From Ecdyonurus torrentis (Eukaryota > Arthropoda > Insecta > Ephemeroptera > Heptageniidae), in the NCBI GenBank assembly GCA_949318235.1, contig OX439132.1, positions 20,724,217 to 20,788,216 on the forward strand: a stretch of 64,000 nt of DNA, written 5' to 3'. Positions 1-16,882 of the stretch are shown here, piece by piece (the stretch's first letter is position 1; every line of letters starts with the position of its first letter). The translations under genes were made by a program, and so were the position numbers. The notes below the pieces were generated by a model. The model searched no databases. It worked only from the letters and a program-made list of their open reading frames with translations, and was not told where the DNA came from.

Positions 1-3000
1 GCAGAAATTTCACTTACAAACCATATATACCCTCTTTGGTTACCTACAATAAATTAAATATCTTTAGTAAATATATTCGTAAACATTTAATTAGTATGTA
101 CAGTACGTACACAGTTTGCATGAGATGTAATTTTCTATAATAGTTGTAACATTTAAAGTTATTTATAAAAGTGTTTGGTAATTATTGAATGTCCAAAAAG
201 TGGACATTGAGCAGTGATTGTGTTAGTGCATGCATATCAAGAGAGCTGTTTCTCTATAAAACCAAAGAGTGCATGGGATGTTGAAGTGACGTGTGCTCTC
301 TTTTTCTCCTCTCTTTGCCTTGTACGTAATGTCGATATGCCATATTTGGAGCACCCGGTGAGACACAGACATTCGCTGAATCAACACAACACTGGGAAAA
401 AAAGCAATTATTTCATATATTTACATCAAAAATAAATACCACTTAACATGCAATCTTGATTTATTTGAGAATCTTATACATAACGAGAGCTGGTGGAAAT
501 TTATGACTACTCAGGAAATGCATGGAAAATGTTCTTTTCCACGTGACTTTCAACCTTATTTTATTTTTAATTTTTTTTTTTAATTTATTATTAATACTAT
601 TATTTTTATCAGTGTAGAGGAGAGAATATTTACATTAAAATGAAAAATTCGGAGAATTAAATCGATCAGTTTTTATATCGAGGACAAAACATCTCTCTCT
701 TTCTTTCTTTCTCCTCCAGTTGATGTAATATTAGTAAAAATTCTTTCTGTCGCGGCGAAGGTTAAAGAGAGTTAATTTTAGTTTTGTTGTTTTTGTTATT
801 TACAACACCTCCACTTATATCTCTACCACAGCAAATACGTCTGGATATCCGCAGACAAAAATGATGCACTTATCACTCTATACTCAGATTTACAATTTAT
901 TATTTTCCTGTGAAAATAACCTTTTTTTTTTATACTGCCGTAATCTTCAGCAAACAAATATAATTTTTTTGGTGTTGATAATAAATAGTAACGAATTTCA
1001 TTATTATATTTCATCAAACAAAGGCATCATTAAATAAATAATACAATTTTAATCAATAGGAGACAAATGAATTAATTGAATAACCTTTATTTACAAATTT
1101 AGAGCATTTTATTGTTTTGAATCATTTACGTAATTTTTGATAGTTTTTATTGATAATATATTATTGTATAATATATCCGTCGTATTGATTTGTTGCTAAA
1201 TTGAACGCAAAAATTAATTATTATAAATAAACAAGTTACAATATGAAAATACTTCGTTTAAAATTTCATTCCTTTCCTTTACCATCGTTTAAAAAAATAA
1301 CAACTTTGTTCTGAACATTCATTATAGTAATATACACTTTTTTAAAGTGTAATATGAGATATTTTGCTTAAAGAGAGTGTACTTTTTATTTTAATTATAT
1401 ATTTTTATAATTATTTGCAATCGTTAGTTCTTATAATAGTAGCGTACTCTTGCTGCCAAAACTTTTTCACTCGTTGTACTCACCGTTTCAAAATTCCAAT
1501 CCTCCAAAACTATATATTGAATCTTAGTATATTTGGATCTTAAAATTTTAACACGTATTCTACGCCCTTGATTAAGTGCCAAAGCGTGGAGAAAGAACGT
1601 CATTACATTACCTATAGTGAAGGAAATATAAAGATGTCGAATCTACAACATAATCGAGCAGGAGAGCACATTGCTATTCATTACAAAAGGTTGGGTGATA
1701 CTTAATCACTCTAACAATAAGTTTGTTTCCATAAGCAAACACATTACGATTACTAATTTTTAATTACTGCGTCTGCTATACACTGTTAATTACACTTGTC
1801 TAATTTATTTTACATATTGATGTTGCAGCGGCTGATTTGAAATAAATTTATTTTTAAACATTTTACGATGCAAAAGTAATTATTTGTTTGGAAAACTGAC
1901 GTACACATTTCAATTATTTAAGAAAAATCATTATATAATTTTAATCACTTTTTTAATGTTATCCAGTTTTTTTATTTTTTAACTTCACACTAGTATTATA
2001 AAAATCTTATCTTTGTATTAAAGTAAACTTAATTCTTATCAAAGATACTTATCGTAAATTTATGTGTTTTACAAATTGTGGAAACACATACTTAGCGTGT
2101 ATCAATTATTTGACCTTTTTTTTTTATCTTAAAAGTTTCAAATTCTAATACCATAATTAGGATAATCTTGATGTGCATATTTAAACGTAAAACTTATTTT
2201 GTGATTTAGAGCATGGTACAGTATAAATAATCATTTCAATATTGATGCATTTTGCGAGTTCGCAATTGATTTTGTCCCAATAATAATTTTAGTGCGATAA
2301 TTTTTCAAACGTCAAATTCAATGTAATGCTTATATTTTTAAAATATTTATTTTACGTGTAATATTCTGATCAATAGAGTTATTTACTCTATATTTTTAAG
2401 TATACGTATATTATATATTTTTTTCTTCAATAAAAAGAGTGTAATGATCACAAAAAATTGTATCTAGTATATCCCAAGAGATGTTTCAAAAACGTTGCAA
2501 GGTCAACTCAATGTTTTTTTACTCTAAATTTACTACAGCCTTAGCAATATGATCTTCCCTTCCTCTTTTCGTTTCTTACTCTAGGGAAATATAAATAGAA
2601 ACTTTTTAAGTTTTTTTTTTATCACTTAGTTAGGATCCGGATTAGCCTTTCTGTATAATATTATACCAAGTATTATAGCTGCATAGCATCAATAATATTA
2701 TGTGTAGTAAAGTAAAGCTATTTAGTTAGTTAACCTACATCTGTATGACGTTGCAGTAAAATGCATCTAATGTTAGTGACTGACCCTTCTCTTCACTTCC
2801 CGCCTGTCATTCATTCAAAACTACTTATACTTCCATTCATTCTTATGTTAGTACTCATGATGCCATTGTAAAATGTCTATTTTTGTTGCATATTATTGCG
2901 ATGTCGAAAATACATACGTTCAAGTCAAGGTTTACATAAACCCTGCGTTCAAGTAAATGAAAAATATATTAATTTATAATGAAGAGTGAATGTCATTTAT

Positions 3001-4134
3001 GATACACTCTATCTCTTAAAATTATATTATCAAAATGTACTATTTAGTAAATTTGAATGATAACAATATACTTTTAAAGAATCTAGTTTTGTTCTACGTT
3101 ACAGTAGTTGTGTTTTATCGCGAAATGCATATTATCATCAAAATTGAAGTAAATTTATAATGTTATGAACATGAAAACACAAATAAAAGATTCTATGTAC
3201 AGTCGACCAAGATTAAAATATGTAGTTTAAAATTTGGTATAATTATTTGAATGGTAAAAAATTCAATCTTGTTTGAATGCACATTATACTTTTGTTATAT
3301 TTTTTTCTCACTCAAACCGGATCACTTTTTTTCAATCAAAACCTTTTACTCGACTTTTAGTGATCAATTCATCAGGTCATAATGATAATATTAATTTTAA
3401 TGTCTTGTAAATTGTATGATTACCACAAAATTATAAGTTAAAAAGAAAAACTGATAGTGAGACTTACAGATCGGCGGCTTATATTTTGTGTCACTGCCAG
3501 AATTAAGTTCGTTCCACCACATTTGTGCATTTATTTATCATATTTTTAATACTTTGGTAATTCCGTAACTTAGTAATAATATATAATCAGATACAGTTTT
3601 CTAAAAAAAATTAATTATACATTCATTTCACTGTTTTTTTCGTTGTTGTTTGTATATTTAATTGCTTTGCCTCAACTATTTGTGCACTTTCCTGTAAGTG
3701 AATGTTATTCACACTCACACATTTTTACTTATCAAAAATTCAATACAAAAAAAAAAATAATAATAAAAATACTCTCATAAAAAGTCTATCATCTCATTAA
3801 AATTTCATGCGATAGTAATTTAATGAATAAAATCATACTGAAAGTAATTAATAAATTAAACATAGAAGAAAATAATGACATTAAAAAAAAGAGGATATTG
3901 TTATCATATTTAATTGTTTATGTTGTTGAAACAGTAGTATACTACTGTACTCCCTTGCAGTCTGTGTGAAAGGTGTTTTTATTTTTTTAAATTTAATTTT
4001 AATTGTAGTTAGATGAACAATTGAAATTATGTAGGTAAAACAAAGTTGGTTGCTCTCATTTTCGCGAGTACACTAATTTTTTCTCATTGCCTAACAATGT
4101 GTGTCTGTGACTTTATTCTTGACAGCATTGTTGC

Positions 4135-4136
<2 letters not shown>
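1..4136. other. AT-rich non-coding DNA upstream of the visible Pkn exons
   Basis: No exon-like open frame with plausible splice sites was found on either strand. The stretch has short A and T tracts and a few C/T-rich runs. It is probably a 5' intron of Pkn or intergenic DNA, because the first visible Pkn exon (16232) starts inside a codon and lacks the HR1a domain. Confidence 0.6.

Positions 4137-4202
<66 letters not shown>
4137..4202. repeat. (TA)n microsatellite
   Basis: An uninterrupted TA dinucleotide run of about 33 units, followed by TACATACATA. Confidence 0.97.
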
Positions 4203-4206
<4 letters not shown>

Positions 4207-4996
4207 CATATATTAGGCATCAAAAATACTTTTGCATAAACTTATAATCTATTTTATCTATCTAGTAAGTGTACAATAAAATTTTAAATGAATTTATATA
4301 AATTTTCAACCAAAATAGACCTTTAAAATTATTGGTTAAACAGTCAATAAGGTTCTCACGATCACTCTCAAAGGATGCCACTTAATTGGTGACCAAAGTA
4401 AAGCTATTCATCTTAATTATACAATTATCAATGACTTTGATGTTAATAATTTATTATTAAATTTTTATTGGTACTAAATGATTATATTGACTTCTTAATT
4501 GTTTCACATTATCTAGCTCAAGCATCAATTGTAATGATTAAATTTATTCATATGAAGACATAATTTTGGATTGAAACTAAAATATAAAACAGTTCTCTTT
4601 AACTTTCTCAAAGGCTTTACAGTCGCAAACAAATCCAGTTATTTATTCGATTTAATATGTAGAAAAAGTTTTCAAAATCGATGCGGCTTATCTCGTAAAC
4701 ACCCAATTTTTACCAATAATAAAAAAAATATATATATTTTTTTTAACGCAACAAAAACAAGCATAATGGTAGATATTTAATAAACATGGGTTGAAAATTG
4801 TGAAAACACGTAATTGTGATGTGCTGGTTTGTTTATTTTATCTTTGTATGTCTGTCCATGAAAATATATCAAACATTTATTTTATGATTCCTACGAAACA
4901 TTAAACACCCTCTTGATATATATTTTACATAGAATTCTTTCCGCGTCATTCTTTCTTTCTTTCATTTCAAGTCAATAAAATATTTGAATGTTTACG

Positions 4997-5001
<5 letters not shown>

Positions 5002-5044
<43 letters not shown>

Positions 5045-5066
5045 AAGAAAGAAAGAAAGAAAGAAA
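5002..5066. repeat. poly-A tract followed by (GAAA)n
   Basis: About 41 A residues run directly into GAAA repeats. This could be the decayed tail of a retroposed copy, but no body was recognised upstream and no target duplication was found. Confidence 0.9.
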
Positions 5067-5363
5067 AGACACCTACCTTTAGAGAAACATATAGTTTATA
5101 GTTATTGCAGTATTGATTGAGATGGAACACAGGAAAAATTTGTCGAACTACGTCTTATTAATTCATTCTCGTGAGTTCTATATCCTAGAATTTCCATGTT
5201 GCGTGAGATTATAGGAATTCAAAATCAGATTTTTGAAATTTAATTGCCATTGATTGCGGTTGAGAATGAAATTTCTGACATTGTCTTTTCATTTAGTAAT
5301 AAACAATTACATAATACGATATATATATATTTATAATTTTATATATATATATATAAACTGACG

Positions 5364-5396
5364 GCACACACACAGATACACACACAGACACACACA
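5364..5396. repeat. (CA)n-rich microsatellite
   Basis: An imperfect CA repeat interrupted by GATA and GA, next to short ATAT runs at 5320-5356. Confidence 0.8.
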
Positions 5397-5586
5397 AGCT
5401 CAATAAATTATAGAATTACAAAAAAAAATTAACTGTACTTCAAAGTTAAAAAAAAATGTAGTCATTTATAATAAGTTCTATTTTTATTTTATTGCTTCCT
5501 AATTTTAATTTGAATAAATATATATAATATAAATTAGTTTTACTCATAATACCCTCTTATAAGAGAGTTGAATTACAAGTACATGT

Positions 5587-8500
5587 TAGAGTACTCTAGA
5601 AGGGGGGAGTATACGCGATCCAGCAGAATTTTTAAAGCCATTTTATTGGTTGTTGAAATCGAGAATATTCAAATCTGATTGGCTGATGTGCCCAAAATTT
5701 TCATTGTTGCCAGTCAATGTTATTTAAATGGGGGTTTTTTGGTTCTGAAAATGACCGTAAGTAATGGGAAAAAATGATATTTTGAAGACTCATAAAATTA
5801 TACCTAAACGTTGTCAAGTTATGAAATTTTCACAGATGAAACTTTATTATTTGGCGAAAAAAATAACATAAATTCAAAAGTCGCAATAATTCGCAAATAC
5901 CGTTATTTAGTGTTCAATTTTGAACGCTTTTTTGAAAACGCTGTACTTTTTACGAAGCTATTATCGTGATAACAATGGCAAGTATTTTTTTTAAATCGTT
6001 TTATTTTTACTATATTTACTATAAATGTTCATAAATTTGATTTAAGCGATATTAAATTACGTTTTCTTTATAAGTATATGGAATTAGGTTGTTTATCGAT
6101 ATTAAAAACATCATCAGTATATCGATTTTACGTAAATATAATAGGTATAATATACACGAAACATCTCGTTTTTTTAACCTTTTCCCTAGTCCAGCTCGTC
6201 CAGCTAGAGTAATGAAATTTGCGCTTTTTTTTTCATAAAAATAATTAGCATAAAAGGTTAGATTTAATCTTTTATCTCTATACCAGCAGTGTCGATTTTT
6301 GAAACTACGCTCGATCGCGAAACATATAGACCAAAAATTAATAAGTTGCACGACGTGTTTTTACTCATTTCTCCGCACTTAATTAATGTTTATTTTTTAT
6401 TTACAATAACTTTTCATCATTCGTATTCCTTTTTTTTTTTTTTTTTTTTTTTTTCCTTCATTTATTGCATAGAATGATGTAATTACGCCCTATTTTCATG
6501 GCAAAATAAGATGATTAATAAATGCGGTTTCTCCCAATATGATCTTTTTACCACTGAAGTGAAGACTGGGGTTTGCAGAGAGATGTAGAATGTATGCAAA
6601 ATAAACTTTTTACCTAATTAGTAATTATCTTTTGAAATACATCTTTAAATATTTAGAGCCATATTCAACCGTCCATACTTTGAAAAAGTACTATACTTTA
6701 GAGCTCGGAATAGACCGTGACCCCCCGCGCGTAGTCCAAAAGTAGCGTTCAATATAAAACTTTGAATATCTCGAGTTTGAGCGCTATTTAGATGAAACTT
6801 TCACCTCTAGATATAAGCAAGATGTTTAACCTTTTTGTCATGCCTATGCGATTTTCAACCCTTAGGTTTTTTTACCCTTCAAGGGGTAAAGACCAAAAAC
6901 ACGATTTTCAATATTATATAACCTTTGCTATATGCTTTTATTTTTTATTTATTATTATTATTTTTTTTTTTGTGAATTTCATTTCTGTGGTGTCTGAAAG
7001 TCATGTAGTACCTCCTATTAAAATAATACGAAAATAAATCTTTAAAAACTATTCCAATAGAAAATAGGGCGTAAAAATGATAAGAAAAAGAAGAAGAAGA
7101 AGAAGAAAAAAAAAAAAAAAAAGTAAATAACACGGAAAAGCAAAGCTTACCCAAAATAAATATTTGGTGCTGAAATCTTATTGCCAGGACCTTTCTCATA
7201 GGGCACATTGCGTTTTAGCTCTATCTGACCCCCTGGAGGGTGTTTGGGGTGGGGTTTTCCACCCTATTATGATTCTAAAAACTTAAGTAAAAGTATTCGT
7301 GTCAGATATCGCTCTAGGCAAAATCGACCCTGCTGAGCTCGAATCCGTTGTCAGATTTTTGGTAGATGCCACCCCTAAGGCTATAGGGGTGGGGTTTTAT
7401 CCTCAAAAGAGGGAAATTTTTGGAAAATAAAGCAACATTGAATTGTAATAAAATGCAATATTTTCGTTAATCTAATTGCATATTCCAGTACCTCTGGTAT
7501 GTTTTTAACATGAATCCTATGCATTTCCAGTTTAAATCACTTTAAAGAGGGTAGCTGGGGTTGTTTTTTTGATATAAACTGTGATATATATAAAGTGATA
7601 TAAACTGGAAATGCATAGGATTCATGTTAAAAACATACCAGAGGTACTGGAATATGCAATTAGATTAACGAAAATATTGCATTTTATTACAATTCAATGT
7701 TGCTTTATTTTCCAAAAATTTCCCGGTTTTGAGAATAAAAACCCACCCCTATCACCTTAGGAGTGGCATCTACCAAAAATCTGACAACGGATTCGAGCTC
7801 AGCAGGGTCGATTTTGCCTAGAGCGATATCTGACACGAATACTTTTACTTAAGTTTTTAGAATCATAATAGGGTGGAAAACCCCACCCCAAACACCCTCC
7901 AGGGGGTCAGATAGAGCTAAAACGCAATGTGCCCTATGAGAAAGGTCCTGGCAATAAGATTTCAGCACCAAATATTTATTTTGGGTAAGCTTTGCTTTTC
8001 CGTGTTATTTACTTTTTTTTTTTTTTTTTCTTCTTCTTCTTCTTTTTCTTATCATTTTTACGCCCTATTTTCTATTGGAATAGTTTTTAAAGATTTCTTT
8101 TCGTATTGTTTTAATAGGAGGTACTACATGACTTTCAGACACCACAGAAATGAAATTCACAAAAAAAAAATAATAATAATAAATAAAAAATAAAAGCATA
8201 TAGCAAAGGTTATATAATATTGAAAATCGTGTTTTTGGTCTTTACCCCTTGAAGGGTAAAAAAACCTAAGGGTTGAAAATCGCATAGGCATGACAAAAAG
8301 GTTAAACATCTTGCTTATATCTAGAGGTGAAAGTTTCATCTAAATAGCGCTCAAACTCGAGATATTCAAAGTTTTATATTGAACGCTACTTTTGGACTAC
8401 GCGCGGGGTCACGGTCTATTCCGAGCTCTAATTAAGTATAGTACTTTTTCAAAGTATGGACGGTCGAATATGGCTCTAAATATTTTAATATGTTTTTCAA

Positions 8501-10594
8501 AAAGATAATTAGGTAAAAAGTTCCAGGGGTTCGGACCCGTCACAAAATTGTCGGGTCCGAAGACCCGGGTCCTGGACCCGTGATTTTTTTTTCGGGTCCG
8601 GGACCCGGGTCCGGACCCCTCAAAAATCTTCATCGGGTCTGGGTCCAGGTTTTCAATTAATCAATTAAATAATTTTTTATAAGTTCAATAAGTAAGAGCC
8701 GATTAAATTGTTTTGAAATAGAATTTAAAAAAATTGCAGCAAGTTAAAAAAGAATGCAAAAAATAATAATAATAATAAATAATCAATGTTTTGATTTGCT
8801 ACATCTTGTCAATTAGCCAAATAAGAAACTTAGTATTATTGCCTGTATATATTCATATTAATAAAATAATAATAATAAAAAAAGGTCGCATCATACAAGC
8901 TGTAAGTCAGCAACATTATTAATTTTTAAAAAAATGCAGCTCCTACAAGCTTTATAATTCAGGCGTATAATAATTTTTCTTCTATCGGAACATAATGTTT
9001 TTAACATAATTTGAGGTATATAATTGAAATTGAGTTTGTTTTTTTTAGTTTTTTTTAACGTACTGAAAGTTTAGAAAGAAGGTTTTATTGAAATTGCATA
9101 AAAATCTGGATAACTAGACTAAAACCTACTTTTACACATAGTTAAAAAAAAAAAAATTTAAATAAAAAATCCTTCCAGATATTTAAACAAATTAAAATTT
9201 GTGTTGTATACATGTATTATGTTTCTGTGGCAAAAAAAAAAAAAATCTAATACTAAACAAATTTACTTTATATTTTTTCATGTTTATGTACATTTCTTAA
9301 TATTTCAATCAAAAAAAATTTCAAACTCAATGAAAAGTAGGGTCTGGGTTTTTGAACCCGTATTTTTCAAATGGGTCCCAAAAACCCGCCAAAAATCTCG
9401 GGTTTTGTAAGGTTTCGGGTCCGGGTCTGAATTCCTGAAAAGTTAATTTTGCCTACATTCTACATCTCTCTGCAAACTCCAGTCTTCACTGCAGGGGTAT
9501 AAAAATCAACATGTTATAATGGGAGAAACTACATTTCTTATCATCTTATTTTACCATCAAATAATGTATTTTTTCTTTCATGTATAATATTTCCTTTTCA
9601 TGTGTTTAATGAATTAGTACCATTTATTAATAAGTATTGTATTGCAATAAAATTAAATATTTAGTATACACAACAAAAGTCTTTTAGTTTAGCTTTCCAA
9701 ACTGTGCCAGAGTCCAGACTTTCTATTGAAAATGGCTTTTTCTATAGAAATAATAAAGTAAATTTTAATTTACATAAAAGAATTAATAATGTATTCAATT
9801 TATTAAGTATATTTCTTACACAATAAGTGCATTTTACGAATAGTATCTTTTAAAAGAAAAATTAAAACAAACTCTCAAGTTTTATTAAGTTGATGCGTAT
9901 ATAGTTGACTGTATACAAAAATGTTTCCTCAAAATAGCAAAAAATTGCATTTCTATGGTATATTATGTAAAGTAAAGGAAATAATAATCTATTTTTAATA
10001 GATACTTGTCGAGTTGTTAAAAATCAAATGTTAAAAATGTAACAAATTATTATTATTTTTGATTATAATGTATAATAAACTTTTAAATTATTAATGAAAT
10101 ATTGATCAAATAATTTCGTTTTTTTTTTCTTTTACAGATATTAAGAATAATAGAAACATTGATTCAAGTTATAACACTAAAACAATAATTTAAGATACAT
10201 AAACTTGAGATTATCATTTTTAATCGAAGTATGTATACTTGTTGTGTATTTATAAACAGTGGACAGCAAGCACAAGAGCGTTGAGTTTGTTTACTTTTTA
10301 TTTTTCATTGTTGGAGCGCATTAGCCAATGAGCGTCGAGTATTGATTTTCAAAATATGATATTTTTAAAGCTAAAATAAATTAAATTTATAGGAAACTGA
10401 GAGTATTGAAAAATTAGACATAAAATTGCCATAAAATGAGGTTTGTTCTGTGAAAATTTCAATGCTCTAACTTCCTTTGTTCAATAGTTATGACGTTTCA
10501 AAATCGCAATTTTTCCCATTACTTACGCGATTTTTCGTGATCAAAAAACCCCAACAAAGGGTGCGCGTATACTCCCCCCTTCTAGAGTACTCTA
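5587..10594. mobile_element. 5.0-kb fold-back DNA transposon, hAT- or P-like termini
   Basis: The ends are a perfect 31-bp terminal inverted repeat (5587-5617 and 10564-10594) that starts TAGAGTACTCTA and continues through a six-G run to GTATACGCG. They are flanked by an 8-bp duplication, GTACATGT, at 5579-5586 and 10595-10602. Inside the termini the two halves continue as diverged inverted arms. For example, GTAAGTAATGGGAAAAA near 5758 matches the complement near 10530. The inner part, about 6500-7544 against 7593-8520 plus 9438-9570, is strongly complementary. The loop is about 7545-7592. An 8-bp duplication with a TAGAG start fits the hAT superfamily; P-like is possible. No transposase frame is visible. 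The short frames at 6792-7037 and 7927-8339 are mirror copies made by the palindrome. The element is non-autonomous. Confidence 0.85.
8524..9437. mobile_element. 0.9-kb hAT-like non-autonomous insertion nested in the fold-back element
   Basis: The termini are imperfect inverted repeats, CAGGGGTTCGGACCCG on the left and the complement of CAGGAATTCAGACCCG on the right. Subterminal DNA is dense in GGGTCC/GGACCC words, while the interior is AT-rich. Flanks AAAAGTTC (8516-8523) and AAAAGTTA (9438-9445) look like an 8-bp target duplication with one change. The opposite arm of the host palindrome (about 6595-6625) reads straight through the site without the insert. No transposase frame is visible. 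A CAGGG start and 8-bp duplication fit hAT. Confidence 0.8.
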
Positions 10595-10602
10595 GTACAT
10601 GT

Positions 10603-11328
10603 TTTTAAATTTTTAATGATCATTAAATACTAATTAAAATTATTTTAAATCAATGCTATTTTGAATACAATTTTACAAATCAATTAATTACTTTTTTTAA
10701 AGAGCTTCCTTTCGTTTACTGTTAGATATTGTTTTAAATACAAAAATAAATATTACTGAGGAGATATGCAAATTAGACATGGGATAATAATTCATTGATT
10801 CGAATGTATATGCAAGTCTTATTAAAAAAAAACTAGCTTCTGTCTAGCAGGATGCCGGAAACAGTAGCATTATTTAATCTCTGTCATGAATATTAATTAC
10901 CAAACCTTCTAATTTGACGCAATTTAAGACTCTTTTTTTTCAGGTTTAAAATTTATGTTAATTTTTTTCTCAGATGATAGTAAAAACGAGCAAAATATTT
11001 TTTGCTCCTTTCTAGATTTAATTAACAAAATATATCACTATAAATAGAGTAGTTCTATAAAGAAAGAGAGAGAAACTTTCTATACACGTGGATTATAAAG
11101 GATGTGAAATCTATAAACATAAACTTTATAATATATTGGCTTTTCTTTTTTTTATGTATAATATTTATGCTCCGTAAACGTATGCAGAGGATAATGAGTT
11201 ATATTGATTTTTATATTATGCAAATAATAAATTTTTAATTTAAAATTTTCTTTAATTTTAATGTCTATGAAATGTAAATGTCTTTTTCTCACTTGTAAAT
11301 TTGAAACAATCTTTTATAAAGCTCTAGG

Positions 11329-11359
<31 letters not shown>

Positions 11360-11620
11360 CATATTATAAAAGGTTTATGGAAATCAATATATAGGAAGTT
11401 TTGAGACTTATTATTGCTTTTTGTTTACAAAAGATTTGCAATGTTTTTGACTGAATTCAATATTCAAAATATTTTTAATTGTTTGTCGTTATGTAAAATA
11501 AAATTAAGATAATTTGAAACTAAAATCATTGATTTTTAAAGGAACATGTAACAAAATTGCGTGTTGTGTTTCGTGAATTACGATTTATAAGTTTAGTATA
11601 ACATTCCAAATATAGTTACG

Positions 11621-11624
<4 letters not shown>
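10603..11624. other. AT-rich non-coding DNA
   Basis: Nothing beyond A/T tracts is seen, including about 22 A residues near 11330-11351. Confidence 0.6.

Positions 11625-11684
<60 letters not shown>
11625..11684. repeat. (TC)n microsatellite
   Basis: An uninterrupted run of about 30 TC units. It is followed directly by a TGACGTCA palindrome at 11686-11693. Confidence 0.97.
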
Positions 11685-11689
<5 letters not shown>

Positions 11690-11939
11690 GTCAGAGTAGC
11701 TATGATTTGGGTATTACGCCTTATAGACATGCAACCTGTCGTACGTGTTTGTACCAGTCCTCTGTATTAAAAACAAATCACATATACAAAGGAATTGATT
11801 GACAGAAAATCTATTTTTCAAACAAATAGTCTTCTGTGAGAATCAAAATCCTGGAAAAAAAAAAACGAATAAATAAAATTATGTTTTTAAAGTTGTTGTA
11901 ATCTATTGTGTGGGAGGATTTTTATTTTTTTTTGTTTTT

Positions 11940-12130
11940 GTTTTTGGCCCATGAGAGGACGTGTAGGAGGTGTACCTGAAAGGTTGTATACGCATAACTT
12001 GACTAGTAGATAGTTGCTGACAATGCGACTGATGGGCGAGGAGAGCGGAAGTCGATACTCCCCCATCATTTCATCTCCCGGGATGCCCATGGGCGGTGCA
12101 TCACAATTAGCTTTGACGGCCTAGCAAACT
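11940..12130. other. GC-richer island in AT-rich DNA, nature unknown
   Basis: This stretch is clearly richer in G and C than its surroundings. On the + strand a 33-codon ATG frame ends at TAG near 12124, and on the - strand a 67-codon frame covers 11887-12090. Neither has convincing splice sites or a recognisable product. It could be a non-coding 5' exon or promoter of Pkn, or an old repeat. Confidence 0.3.
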
Positions 12131-16044
<3,914 letters not shown>

Positions 16045-16231
16045 GTCAATGCACAACATGCTAGTGATTTAATTAGATAATAATTAAACTGTCTATAGAA
16101 TATTTTCTTTGTGATCTAATGATAATAAAAAATGCGTTATAACCTTACAAAAATATTGTCATTACAAAGATCAATAATTTTGACGTCGACTTGAAATATT
16201 TTGACTAATATTTTCAATTTTGTGTTGACAG

Positions 16232-16353
16232 ATGCAGTTTCCTCTCCACTACCCGGTAAGCTGCAGGCCGGCTCCGGGGGCAGTCAGGAGGGCATATCTG
16301 TACAGGACCAGCGTCTGCTCTCCCTCGAGAAGCAGCTCAATATCGAGCTCAAA
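16232..16353 (+). CDS. Pkn: Pkn exon: linker and first helix of HR1b
   Basis: The acceptor TTGACAG and donor AAA|GTAAGT bound the exon. It enters with one base supplied by an upstream exon and leaves in phase 0. It encodes a Gly/Ser-rich linker and then QDQRLLSLEKQLNIELK, which matches the first helix of the second HR1 repeat of PKN2. The preceding HR1a exon is not in the visible sequence. Confidence 0.92.
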
Positions 16354-16686
16354 GTAAGTACCACCAATTTGTACCATCAACAAAGCTAATATACCTCACG
16401 TTATGTAGCTTAAAATTATAAAGAATCAATTGACATTGTAATATAAAAATGTTCGGTTCAATCCTTAAAAGTATTTCCTTCCAAATTTTCATTGTGATTT
16501 TTTTTTTTTTTTTTTTTTTTTTTTGCTTGGTTAGATTTTATGATTTGTATTTTAAGTTATATAAAGTATTTAAAAAAAGTCAATTAATGAACGCCATATT
16601 TTCTATTAAAATTATGACATTCCACTTGTGGTTACGGCTATAGAAAACCCGACTGACGTTGCTATAATATGTTTTGTGTTGTCCAG

Positions 16687-16882
16687 GTGAAACAAGGCGC
16701 GGAGAACATGATCCAAAGCTACAGCGGGGGTCACTCAAGAGATAAGAAACTTCTGGCTGAGGCTCAACAGATGCTCGCTGACTCGAAGGCCAAGATCGAG
16801 TTCCTTCGTATGCGAATGCTAAAAGTGAAGCAGAACAGCCGGCACGATTCATCTGCCAATAACGGAGAGGCGCCACACAAAG
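16687..16882 (+). CDS. Pkn: Pkn exon: rest of HR1b
   Basis: It begins at VKQGAENMIQSYSGG and continues through DKKLLAEAQQMLADSKAKIE, the second helix of the antiparallel HR1 coiled-coil finger that contacts Rho-type GTPases. Acceptor TTGTCCAG, donor AAG|GTAAGC, exit phase 1. The open frame on the opposite strand here is a shadow. Confidence 0.95.

Noticed and set aside
6792..8339. Pairs of identical 60-88-codon frames (MKLSPLDISK and MCPMRKVLAI types)
   Set aside because: They are mirror copies created by the palindrome of the fold-back element, low in complexity, with no transposase motif.
8409..8633. Minus-strand frame rich in Gly, Pro and Arg
   Set aside because: It translates the GGGTCC-type terminal words of a transposon.
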